Under the pieces are notes generated by a model, which ran no database searches, had not been told where the DNA came from, and saw only the letters and a program-made list of their open reading frames with translations. The translations under genes were made by a program, and so were the position numbers. From JAHEJJ01 sp965212205 (lineage in GTDB: Bacteria; Bacteroidota; Bacteroidia; Flavobacteriales; Flavobacteriaceae), in contig CBDBUX010000011.1 of the NCBI GenBank assembly GCA_965212205.1, forward strand, positions 868,001-932,000: 64,000 nt of DNA, in the 5' to 3' direction. Below are positions 43,664 through 51,529 of the stretch, piece by piece; positions within the stretch are counted from its first letter, which is position 1; every line of letters starts with the position of its first letter.

Positions 43664-44794
43664 TTACTCTATCGTATCGAGGAAGAGTTTATAAGTACAC
43701 CTTCTTTTATATACTTCGGGCTTGAAGTATTTCCACATTTGCTGTATGGCCAAATTATCGGCAAGTTCAGGGGAACGATAGCAATTCACAATTCCCTTTT
43801 TATGGAAAGTTTGAGCAAATTCATAAATAATCATAGCGGTGATCCCCTTATTCTGGTATTCCGGATGAATGCCAATGAGATAGAACAAAACCCCTTTGCC
43901 CTTTTTTCTGGCCTGGTTCAAATGAAAAATTCCGAATGGAAATAACTTACCCCTGGCCTTTTTCATAGCTTCTGAATAAGAGGGCATCACAATGGCAAAA
44001 GCGACCAACTGATCGTTTTGATCCAGGACGAATTTGATGTATTCCGGATTGATGAACCTGAGGTACTTTTTCTTGAAATATTCAATCTGTGGCTTAGAAA
44101 TAGGTACAAAGGAGGAGAGTTTTAAATACGTCTTCTGAAAAAGTTCGAACATACGGTCTGCCCAGGGCATAATATCGCTGATTCGACTGAAATTCATGGT
44201 TCTTAACTTGTACCTTGCCTTGATTATCTCCTGTATTCGTTTATAATGATCGGGGTCTGTATGCCCAAGGGTAAAACGGCTTTCCAAATAGGTTTTTTCG
44301 ACCTTTAACCCAAAGTTTTCATAGTGATCTCTATAATAGGGAAAGTTGTACCAGGTGATCATGGTTCCGGGTGAATCGAAGCCTTCTGTAAGCACGCCCA
44401 CTTTGTCGAGGTTGGAAAATCCGAGTGGCCCTTCCATGAACTCGAGTTGGTTTTGCAGGCCTATCTCCCTTACCTTTTTCAGCAGTGCAGTCGAGACCTC
44501 CACATCGTCGATAAAATCGAACCAGCCAAAACGGATCTTTCCGATGCCCTGATCTTTAACCTCCAGCCAATTGATGATAGCCACAATTCTTCCTGCGATC
44601 TGTCCGTCTTTATAAGCGAGGAAAAAGTGTGCATCGGCATCTCGAAAAACAGGGTTTTTTCTCTTGTCGAAACTTTGGACTTCTTCACTTATGATCGGGG
44701 GAACCCACTGGGCAGAATCCTTATAAATTTCAAAAGGAAATTTTACAAACTTCTTCAGATCAGCAAGACTAGAAATTTCTTTCAGGGTGATCAT
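43664..44794 (-). CDS. large GNAT-like acyltransferase, possible (sulfono)ceramide N-acyltransferase
   Basis: 376 residues, about twice the size of ordinary GNATs. An N-terminal GNAT-like half ('FEIYKDSAQWVPPIISEEVQSF', 'HFFLAYKDGQIAGRIVAIIN') is followed by a second half with 'FAIVMPSYSEAMKKARGKLFPFGIFHL', 'YLIGIHPEYQNKGITAMIIYEFAQTF' (motif A, Q-N-K-G-I-T) and a closing 'QMWKYFKPEVYKRRCTYKLFL'. Bacterial ceramide synthases identified in Caulobacter are also large GNAT-fold proteins encoded near serine palmitoyltransferase. This gene is convergent with, and 33 bp from, the alpha-oxoamine synthase, so it may N-acylate its amine product. That is inference from context. Confidence 0.7.
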   Translation of the reverse strand: MITLKEISSLADLKKFVKFPFEIYKDSAQWVPPIISEEVQSFDKRKNPVFRDADAHFFLAYKDGQIAGRIVAIINWLEVKDQGIGKIRFGWFDFIDDVEVSTALLKKVREIGLQNQLEFMEGPLGFSNLDKVGVLTEGFDSPGTMITWYNFPYYRDHYENFGLKVEKTYLESRFTLGHTDPDHYKRIQEIIKARYKLRTMNFSRISDIMPWADRMFELFQKTYLKLSSFVPISKPQIEYFKKKYLRFINPEYIKFVLDQNDQLVAFAIVMPSYSEAMKKARGKLFPFGIFHLNQARKKGKGVLFYLIGIHPEYQNKGITAMIIYEFAQTFHKKGIVNCYRSPELADNLAIQQMWKYFKPEVYKRRCTYKLFLDTIE

Positions 44795-44899
44795 ATGAGT
44801 AAATCATAGGATCAATATTAGGCATAATTGTAGAGGGAATGAAGTGTCGGCGGCCATTTTTAGATAAGTTTAAGAACCGCTATCCTTTATATTCAGCTT

Positions 44900-45937
44900 T
44901 TAGAAATCGAAATCGTCCTTTTTCTTTTTATTCTTTTTGGCTTTTTTGCGCTGTGCGCGGATTTCTTTTTTGGAAGGACCGATCTCTGAGGATCTATTCT
45001 TCCTCATCGAGTTTTTCTTGATAGGCCCACCGGGTGCCTCCGATTTAATAAGCTGATCTTTATGAAAATCCAAACGGTAGGAGAGTCCGATAGTACCGAA
45101 ATAACGGCTTGGCGAACTTTTAAAGTTCCCACCCAGACCCAGATCTACTTGAAAATCAGGATTGAACAAATGCGATACCCCGGCGCGTAGTAATATATCT
45201 GAATATCGATCGCTGCTAATACCCTGATTCTCTATAAAAGCACTCCATTTTGGATTTCTAAATGCGCGTGAAAAGGAAATCACATAACTCATCTCTGGGA
45301 AATCAGTCCCGATTCTGTCGTAGATAAAATTCAGGATTAGAACCGATTTTGGGGTTAGCTGACTTTGTGTTGCCAGCTTAACCCTGGGCGATACAATAGG
45401 ATCTTCGACATAAAATGGATTGTCGCCCAACACGAAATTAGCTCCGGCATAGACCGAAATTGCAGGAATAAGATTTTTCCATTGAAATTTGTTGTTTGCG
45501 CGCCAACTACGCAGATTGGGCTTGTTTCGTTCGGGGTTTTTATAAGGGTCGTAGAACAAGTATTTTAAGCCCAGGCGATGGACGGTAAAATCGGTCCTCG
45601 ATTCATTAAAACCCAGAGCCGTATAATCAATATCCTGATTATGGTAGCTCCCTTCCCAGATGATTTCCAGGCTTTCGAAAAGAAGTCCGTATCTGAGGGC
45701 GAGATCGGCCCCGATTATATTCGATTCTGTTGAAAGATCGTTATGGTTCTGCTGTTCGTAGTACCCCCCAAATTCGGCCTGAACCACGTTTCTGCCCACG
45801 GCATAGGCACTGACCGAAACGCCCGGCCGGTTAGAATTGATAACCTCTGTGTATTGAGAATGTACTGAAAAAGGAGTGTTCAGGAATAGAATTAATAGAA
45901 TTCCTCCATAAAGTTTCCCTGTGATGCGTTGCCCCAT
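44900..45937 (-). CDS. outer-membrane beta-barrel protein (Phenol_MetA_deg-like) with Lys-rich tail
   Basis: 345 residues. Signal peptide at about 1-27 (GGILLILFLNTPFSVHSQ). The mature part is made of alternating amphipathic beta-strands with aromatic girdles ('VQAEFGGYYEQQ', 'ALRYGLLFESLEIIWEGSY', 'FLLRAGVSHLFNPDFQVDLGLGGNF', 'YFGTIGLSYRLDF'), the look of a 10-12 strand outer-membrane barrel of the putative metabolite channel type. Past the barrel is a long basic tail (about 305-345) with KKAKKNKKKKDDFDF, unusual for a barrel protein. Alone between the GNAT and DUF4834 genes. Confidence 0.8.
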   Translation of the reverse strand: MGQRITGKLYGGILLILFLNTPFSVHSQYTEVINSNRPGVSVSAYAVGRNVVQAEFGGYYEQQNHNDLSTESNIIGADLALRYGLLFESLEIIWEGSYHNQDIDYTALGFNESRTDFTVHRLGLKYLFYDPYKNPERNKPNLRSWRANNKFQWKNLIPAISVYAGANFVLGDNPFYVEDPIVSPRVKLATQSQLTPKSVLILNFIYDRIGTDFPEMSYVISFSRAFRNPKWSAFIENQGISSDRYSDILLRAGVSHLFNPDFQVDLGLGGNFKSSPSRYFGTIGLSYRLDFHKDQLIKSEAPGGPIKKNSMRKNRSSEIGPSKKEIRAQRKKAKKNKKKKDDFDF

Positions 45938-45995
45938 AAAGCCTGTTTTATTAATATTTTATGACTTTTGTACAGTAAATACAACGTCGGAATTG

Positions 45996-46003
45996 TACTT
46001 TTG
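45996..46003 (+). promoter_or_regulatory. -7 box upstream of the DUF4834 gene
   Basis: TACTTTTG (TAnnTTTG), 20 bp before the ATG; the nearest TTTTG upstream is 25 bp away, slightly long. Confidence 0.5.
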
Positions 46004-46023
46004 ATATATCAATCTCCAAGATT

Positions 46024-46287
46024 ATGGGAATTTTGAAGACTTTATTGGTCATTTTACTGGTCTATTATCTAATAAGATTATTGGCCCGGTGGTTTGCTCC
46101 AAAACTTTTTGTTTATGCCGCCCGAAAAACCGAAGAGCGTTTTCGGGAGCAATTCGAAGAGTTTCAATCTAATGGCCGAGAGGAAGATAAGTCGGTAGGA
46201 GAAGTGAGTATTGATAAAAAACCGCCAAAGACGAATCGCAGCTCTTCGGAAGTAGGGGAGTATATCGACTTTGAAGAATTGGAATAA
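46024..46287 (+). CDS. DUF4834 family membrane protein
   Basis: 87 residues: one N-terminal transmembrane helix (about 4-22, LKTLLVILLVYYLIRLLA), a basic-aromatic junction 'RWFAPKLFVYAARKTEERFRE' and an acidic, disordered tail ending SEVGEYIDFEELE. This matches DUF4834, a small family of Bacteroidota located next to YfhO-like genes, as here (20 bp upstream of the YfhO gene). Function unknown; it may assist the membrane glycan genes in the same operon. Confidence 0.82.
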   Translation: MGILKTLLVILLVYYLIRLLARWFAPKLFVYAARKTEERFREQFEEFQSNGREEDKSVGEVSIDKKPPKTNRSSSEVGEYIDFEELE

Positions 46288-46307
46288 CCTATTCCCTTAT
46301 ATCTTTT

Positions 46308-48749
46308 ATGAACAACCGCGTAAAAGCATTATTCACCCACTTTTTTACCTTAGTATTTTTTGTATTGGTCGCCCTGGCCTTTTTTCATCCTGTCTTGCAG
46401 GGGAAAACCATACTGCAATCTGATATTCAGCAGTATAATGGTATGGCGCGGGAACAAACCGATTTCCGCGAAGAAACCGGAGAAGAACCCTATTGGACCA
46501 ATAGCGCTTTCGGCGGAATGCCCACATTTCAGTTGGGCGCGCAATACCCTCATCATTATGTAAAGAATTTGGACAGGGCTATCAGGTTTTTACCCAGGCC
46601 GGCCGACTATCTGTTTTTGTATTTCATAGGATTCTATATTCTCCTGACTTGTCTGAAGGTCGATTTCAGACTGGCAATTTTGGGGTCGCTGGCATTCGGG
46701 TTTTCAACATATTTTATCATCATACTTGGGGTAGGTCATAATGCAAAGGCTCATGCGTTGGGCTATTTACCCATTTTGCTCGGGGGAATTCTATTGGTAT
46801 TTCGCAAAAAATACTTTTGGGGTTTTGTGCTTACTGCGGTGGCCATGGCATTGGAAATCGCTGCTAATCACTACCAAATGACTTATTATTTCATGCTATT
46901 GATCTTAATGCTTGGGATTGTTTTTCTGGTCGACGCGATCAGGAATAAAACACTTCCTCATTATTTTAAGTCGGTAGGCTTGCTACTGCTTGCCGTAATT
47001 CTAGGTATTGGAGTCAATGCTACCAGCATTTTGGCCACAAAACAATATGCCGATTGGAGCACGCGTGGGAAGTCAGAACTAACCATAATGCCCGATGGTA
47101 CACCCAAGAACTCAAATGATGGGCTTGACAAAGAGTATATTACACAGTATAGCTATGGCATTACTGAATCCCTAAATCTGTTTGTTCCCAGACTATTCGG
47201 AGGGGCTAATTCAGAAAATTTAGGTAAGGATTCCAAAACTTATGAATATCTGACCGAACAAGGTCTGGCAAGAAGTAGAGCATTGGAATTCAGCAGCGCT
47301 TTACCCCTCTATTGGGGGGATCAACCCGGGACTTCGGGCCCGGCCTACCTGGGCGCTGTGGTTATTTTCCTTTTTATTCTGGGACTGATCCTGGTGAAGG
47401 GCAAGTACAAATGGTGGCTATTATTTGGCAGTATTTTAGCGCTGCTACTCTCATGGGGAAAGAATTTTTCATTGCTGACCGATTTTATGATCGATTATTT
47501 CCCTTTATACAACAAATTTAGAGCGGTTTCTTCGATCCAGGTGATTATCGAGCTTTGTGTTCCACTATTGATGATTCTGGGTCTGGTTAGGTTTTTTGCT
47601 AATGATGATGCGCATCAGGAAAAACTACGTGCTTTAAAAATTAGCTTTTTTACGGCCTTCGGATTGGGGGTCGCCTTGTTGCTGTTTCAGGGAATGTTTA
47701 GCTTCACCGGACTCAATGATGGCATGTATGAGCGATATTTCGGAGAAGAAGTGGTAGCCGTAATTCGTAGAGATCGCGAGATCGTTTACCGGAATGATAC
47801 TATACGCTCCCTGATATTTGTAACTCTGGCTGCTTTGACGCTTTATCTCTACCTCAAAAGAAAATTAAAACCGGTTCTTGGGATACTTCTTTTGGCACTC
47901 CTGATCGGTATAGATCTGGTTTTTGTCGCTAAGAGATATGTGAACGAAGATCAGTTTGTACGCCAGCGCGTGGTGAAAGAAGCATTTGCCGAAACCCAAA
48001 CAGACCGGCAAATATTGGCCGACACAACTATTTTTAGAGTTTTTGATCAGACTGAAGGCTTAAACGGGGCCAGGACTTCCAATTTTCACCAGTCGATTGG
48101 AGGATATCACGCAGCAAAACCTGCGGGAATGCAAGAGCTTTTCGACTTTCATATCTACAGGAACAATCTCTCTGTGCTCCATATGCTGAATGTTAAGTAT
48201 GTGATCCAGAATGATGAAGAGGGCAATAGGAGTATAGCTTTTAATCCCAGGGCATGCGGTAATGCCTGGTTTGTGTCGCAACTCACCGCGGTGAAGAATG
48301 CTGATGAAGAGATCAGCAGACTCGACAGTCTGGAGGTGCAGTCTGAAGCTTTGGTCAACACCAGCAAATTTCCGGAGCTCAGTGCCATGGAATTTAAAAG
48401 AGACTCCAGTGCAACAATAATGCTAACCGACTATCGACCCAATCAACTGCGCTATGTTTCGAACAACGCTTATGAAGGTCTAGCTGTATTTTCGGAAATG
48501 TATTATAGTAAGGGATGGAATGCCTATGTGGATGGCAGACTTCAGCCTCATTTTAAGGTAAATTATGTGCTGAGGGGCTTAAAATTACCACCTGGCAGGC
48601 ATGATATAGTTTTTAGATTCGAACCAGAGGTCGTTTCAACAGGGAGCCAGATAACACTGGCAAGCTCTGCCCTCTTGCTTTTAATAATGTTAGGCGGTAT
48701 ATTTTATACCATATTCAAAGGACGAAAAAAGGCAAAACCCGATGCCTAA
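46308..48749 (+). CDS. YfhO family membrane protein (GT-C-like)
   Basis: 813 residues with about a dozen transmembrane helices, the first at about 9-29 (FFTLVFFVLVALAFFHPVL). The pattern 'HPVLQGKTILQSDIQQYNGM', 'PYWTNSAFGGMPTF' and 'GHNAKAHALGYLPILLGGI' is that of the YfhO family, related to GT-C glycosyltransferases; the acidic 'QSDIQQ' motif after helix 1 resembles the GT-C active site. A large extracytoplasmic C-terminal region (about 545-800) has 'YYSKGWNAYVDG', common in this family. Known YfhO acts in lipoteichoic acid or glycolipid glycosylation in Gram-positives. It overlaps the glycosyltransferase by 8 bases. Confidence 0.9.
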   Translation: MNNRVKALFTHFFTLVFFVLVALAFFHPVLQGKTILQSDIQQYNGMAREQTDFREETGEEPYWTNSAFGGMPTFQLGAQYPHHYVKNLDRAIRFLPRPADYLFLYFIGFYILLTCLKVDFRLAILGSLAFGFSTYFIIILGVGHNAKAHALGYLPILLGGILLVFRKKYFWGFVLTAVAMALEIAANHYQMTYYFMLLILMLGIVFLVDAIRNKTLPHYFKSVGLLLLAVILGIGVNATSILATKQYADWSTRGKSELTIMPDGTPKNSNDGLDKEYITQYSYGITESLNLFVPRLFGGANSENLGKDSKTYEYLTEQGLARSRALEFSSALPLYWGDQPGTSGPAYLGAVVIFLFILGLILVKGKYKWWLLFGSILALLLSWGKNFSLLTDFMIDYFPLYNKFRAVSSIQVIIELCVPLLMILGLVRFFANDDAHQEKLRALKISFFTAFGLGVALLLFQGMFSFTGLNDGMYERYFGEEVVAVIRRDREIVYRNDTIRSLIFVTLAALTLYLYLKRKLKPVLGILLLALLIGIDLVFVAKRYVNEDQFVRQRVVKEAFAETQTDRQILADTTIFRVFDQTEGLNGARTSNFHQSIGGYHAAKPAGMQELFDFHIYRNNLSVLHMLNVKYVIQNDEEGNRSIAFNPRACGNAWFVSQLTAVKNADEEISRLDSLEVQSEALVNTSKFPELSAMEFKRDSSATIMLTDYRPNQLRYVSNNAYEGLAVFSEMYYSKGWNAYVDGRLQPHFKVNYVLRGLKLPPGRHDIVFRFEPEVVSTGSQITLASSALLLLIMLGGIFYTIFKGRKKAKPDA

Positions 48750-50025
48750 AGTATTGGTTATAACCTATTACTGGCCACCTGCAGGGGGCCCGGGAGTACA
48801 ACGATGGTTGAGCTTTGCCAGATATTTGCCTGAATTTGGATTTCAACCCCTGATATTCGTCCCCGACAATCCACATTATCCCATAAAAGATGAATCACTA
48901 TTGGCTGATGTGCCTCCAAAGCTCCCCGTGTACAGACAGAAGATATTTGAACCTTATTCCCTGGCCAAAACTATTCTCGGAAATAAGACCAACACCATTA
49001 GTTCGGGTATAATCAGGGTGGGATCTCAAAGCTGGTCCGAAAAGATTATGCTGTGGATTAGGGGTAATCTATTTATCCCCGACGCCAGGAAATATTGGAT
49101 TAAACCAGCCGCCAAAAGGATTTTGAAAATCATTCAGGAGGAGGGAATCGATACGGTGATCAGCACCGGCCCACCGCACAGCCTTCACCTGATTGGTTTG
49201 GAAGTAAGGCGGAAAACAAGAGTGAAATGGATAGCAGATTTCAGAGATCCATGGACCAGTATCGGATATCACAGCAAATTAAAACTCGGTTCTGCTGCCC
49301 GTAAAAAGCATAAAAGACTTGAAAAACAAGTATTAAATTCCGCAGATAAGATCATTACCACCAGCAGAACTACCCGCGAAGAATTCTCTGGTATAACATC
49401 GAAACCCATAACCGTAATAACAAATGGGTTTGAAGCCTCAACATCTAGTGAGCGCTTGCCGTTAGACCAGGCGTTCACATTTTCATTTATCGGGTCCTTG
49501 CTCAGTGGACGTAACCCGATCAATCTCTGGAAAGTAATCTCGGAGCTTATTGAAGAAAATCAACAGCTCGCAGAGCAGCTCAATATCAAAATCGTGGGCC
49601 TGATCAGTGAAGATGTTTTGAAGAGCATCCATCATTACGGATTAAAAGACCATACCACAATTATTCCCTACGTTAGTCATAAGGAAGCTCAGGAATATCA
49701 ACGGCGCTCTCAGGTGCTGCTTTTGCTGGAAATCGACAAGGCCGAATGTAAAGGGATCATTCCCGGTAAACTTTTTGAGTATATGTCAGCCAAAAGGCCT
49801 ATACTGGCCATAGGTCCCGCAGAGTGGGAGGCAGGTCTGATAGTGGAATCCACGAAGAGTGGGGTATATTATGATTATCAAACCCTAATGGAATTGAAAA
49901 CAAAAATCCTGGAATGGTACGAACTATTTCGGCAAGACAATCTGCATATAGCATCGGATTCTATTGAGATGTATAGCAGGAGATCACAAACAAAAAAACT
50001 CGCTGAGGAACTCAAATGGGAATAA
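48742..50025 (+). CDS. glycosyltransferase family 4-like
   Basis: 427 residues of GT-B fold. The N-terminal domain begins 'VLVITYYWPPAGGPGVQRWLSFARYLPEFG' (the glycine-rich acceptor loop), the C-terminal domain contains 'FSFIGSLLSGRNPINLWKVI' and the donor site near 'GIIPGKLFEYMSAKRPILAIGP' with the conserved E-Y region. Cytoplasmic, probably peripheral at the inner membrane. It overlaps the YfhO gene by 8 bases and the flippase by 10 bases, so the three are coupled and likely build or export one surface glycan or glycolipid. Sugar donor not predictable. Confidence 0.9.
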   Translation: MPKVLVITYYWPPAGGPGVQRWLSFARYLPEFGFQPLIFVPDNPHYPIKDESLLADVPPKLPVYRQKIFEPYSLAKTILGNKTNTISSGIIRVGSQSWSEKIMLWIRGNLFIPDARKYWIKPAAKRILKIIQEEGIDTVISTGPPHSLHLIGLEVRRKTRVKWIADFRDPWTSIGYHSKLKLGSAARKKHKRLEKQVLNSADKIITTSRTTREEFSGITSKPITVITNGFEASTSSERLPLDQAFTFSFIGSLLSGRNPINLWKVISELIEENQQLAEQLNIKIVGLISEDVLKSIHHYGLKDHTTIIPYVSHKEAQEYQRRSQVLLLLEIDKAECKGIIPGKLFEYMSAKRPILAIGPAEWEAGLIVESTKSGVYYDYQTLMELKTKILEWYELFRQDNLHIASDSIEMYSRRSQTKKLAEELKWE

Positions 50026-51470
50026 TCTTTAAGCAATCCATGAAAAATACAGTGGTCACCTACCTGGGTTTCGGGATCGGGGCGATCAACGTACTTTTCT
50101 TGTATACCCGATTTCTTACAGAGGCCTATTTCGGACTTGTAGGGGTAATACTTTCCACTTCAGTAATCCTGATGCCCATACTCGCCTTTGGTGTTCCTAA
50201 TACCCTGGTAAAATATTTTAGCAGATATCAGGACAGGCAAGAGCAACAACACTTTCTGTCCTTGATGCTATTGTTGCCAATGCTGTTTATTCTGCCTGTT
50301 GCATTACTGAGTTGGATTGCGTACGACGCCATAGCAGGATTCTTGTCGCGCGAGAACGAAATTGTCGCGGATTATGTATGGTATGTTTTCCTGATCGGCA
50401 TGGCGATGGCTTATTTTGAGGTTTTTTATTCCTGGTCAAAAGTCCACCTGAAGTCGGTCTTCGGAAATTTTATGAAAGAAGTATTTGCAAGGATTTGCAT
50501 TAGTGCCGCCCTGATCTTAGTTGCTCTCAACTGGCTGTCTGTGGAAGGATTTTTAAAATGCCTGGTGGGAATTTATCTGCTGAGGACCGGGATCATGAAA
50601 TTATATGCCTACAGCCTGTCTATGCCGAAAATTTCATTCTCGTTGCCCGGCAATACCCGTGAAATATTAGGTTACAGTGCTTTTATAGTTTTAGGAGGAT
50701 CCGTAGCAGTAATCTTGTTGGAAATCGACAGGTTTATGATCAATCAGTTTATTGCTATTGAAAATGTAGCCTATTATACCGTCTCGATTTTTATAGCCAC
50801 GGTTATCGCCGTTCCCTCCCGGGCGATGCACCAGATCACCTATCCTATGACGGCAGAACTTATGAATAGCGGTGGGGTAGAGGCCTTAAAGGAACTGTAC
50901 AGAAAGAGCTCCCTGACGCTTTTTATAGTAGCCGGACTCATTTTTCTTTTGGTGTTGCTCAACCTGCAAGAATTATATCAACTCCTGCCTCTAAATTATC
51001 GCGATGGATTCATTGTTGTATTATTCATAGGACTGGCAAAGGTCTTTGACGCAATTATGGGAAACAACAACGCTATCTTGTTTAACTCTGAACACTATCG
51101 GGTATTTCTGATCATGGGGATTTTCCTGGCTGTGCTGACGATCCTCTTAAATATGTGGTTCATTCCCAGATTTGGTATAAATGGGGCGGCATTTGCAAGC
51201 TTTACAGCTATCGCCTGTTACAATATCGCCAAATTGATCTTTGTTAAGCGAAAATTTGATATGTTTCCCTTCACTGTTGACACACTAAAGGTATTGGGTC
51301 TGTTGATCTTTGTAGGGGTACTATTTTACCTTTTTAATTTTACATTTCACCCTATAGTGAATATCATTCTGAAAAGCATGCTTATGAGTCTGATGTATAT
51401 AGGAATCCTTTACAGGTTTAAGATCTCTGAGGACATTTTTGGGGTGCTTTCCAACTGGTTTAAAAGGTAA
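50016..51470 (+). CDS. polysaccharide flippase / MATE-like lipopolysaccharide biosynthesis protein
   Basis: 484 residues with about 12-14 transmembrane helices of the Wzx/MOP exporter type ('TVVTYLGFGIGAINVLFLYTRFL' then 'YFGLVGVILSTSVILMPILAFGV', 'DRFMINQFIAIENVAYYTV', 'KVFDAIMGNNNAILFNS'). Such proteins move lipid-linked oligosaccharides across the inner membrane. It starts 10 bases before the glycosyltransferase stop, completing a YfhO-GT-flippase unit. The start is ATG 50016; a second ATG eight codons later (MKNTVVTYLG) is also a reasonable start. Confidence 0.9.
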   Translation: MGIIFKQSMKNTVVTYLGFGIGAINVLFLYTRFLTEAYFGLVGVILSTSVILMPILAFGVPNTLVKYFSRYQDRQEQQHFLSLMLLLPMLFILPVALLSWIAYDAIAGFLSRENEIVADYVWYVFLIGMAMAYFEVFYSWSKVHLKSVFGNFMKEVFARICISAALILVALNWLSVEGFLKCLVGIYLLRTGIMKLYAYSLSMPKISFSLPGNTREILGYSAFIVLGGSVAVILLEIDRFMINQFIAIENVAYYTVSIFIATVIAVPSRAMHQITYPMTAELMNSGGVEALKELYRKSSLTLFIVAGLIFLLVLLNLQELYQLLPLNYRDGFIVVLFIGLAKVFDAIMGNNNAILFNSEHYRVFLIMGIFLAVLTILLNMWFIPRFGINGAAFASFTAIACYNIAKLIFVKRKFDMFPFTVDTLKVLGLLIFVGVLFYLFNFTFHPIVNIILKSMLMSLMYIGILYRFKISEDIFGVLSNWFKR

Positions 51471-51501
51471 AGCCCCGCGGGGAATAATCCACCGCAGGGC
51501 T
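51471..51501 (-). terminator. probable terminator of the Arg/Ser-rich protein gene (shared with flippase)
   Basis: Stem of 10 bp with one mismatch (51471-51480 and 51492-51501). On the minus strand it is followed by a moderately T-rich stretch (TTACCTTTT). It lies between the convergent flippase and the Arg/Ser-rich gene. Confidence 0.45.
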
Positions 51502-51529
51502 CAACAACTAACCAACCTAAAAACTATCT

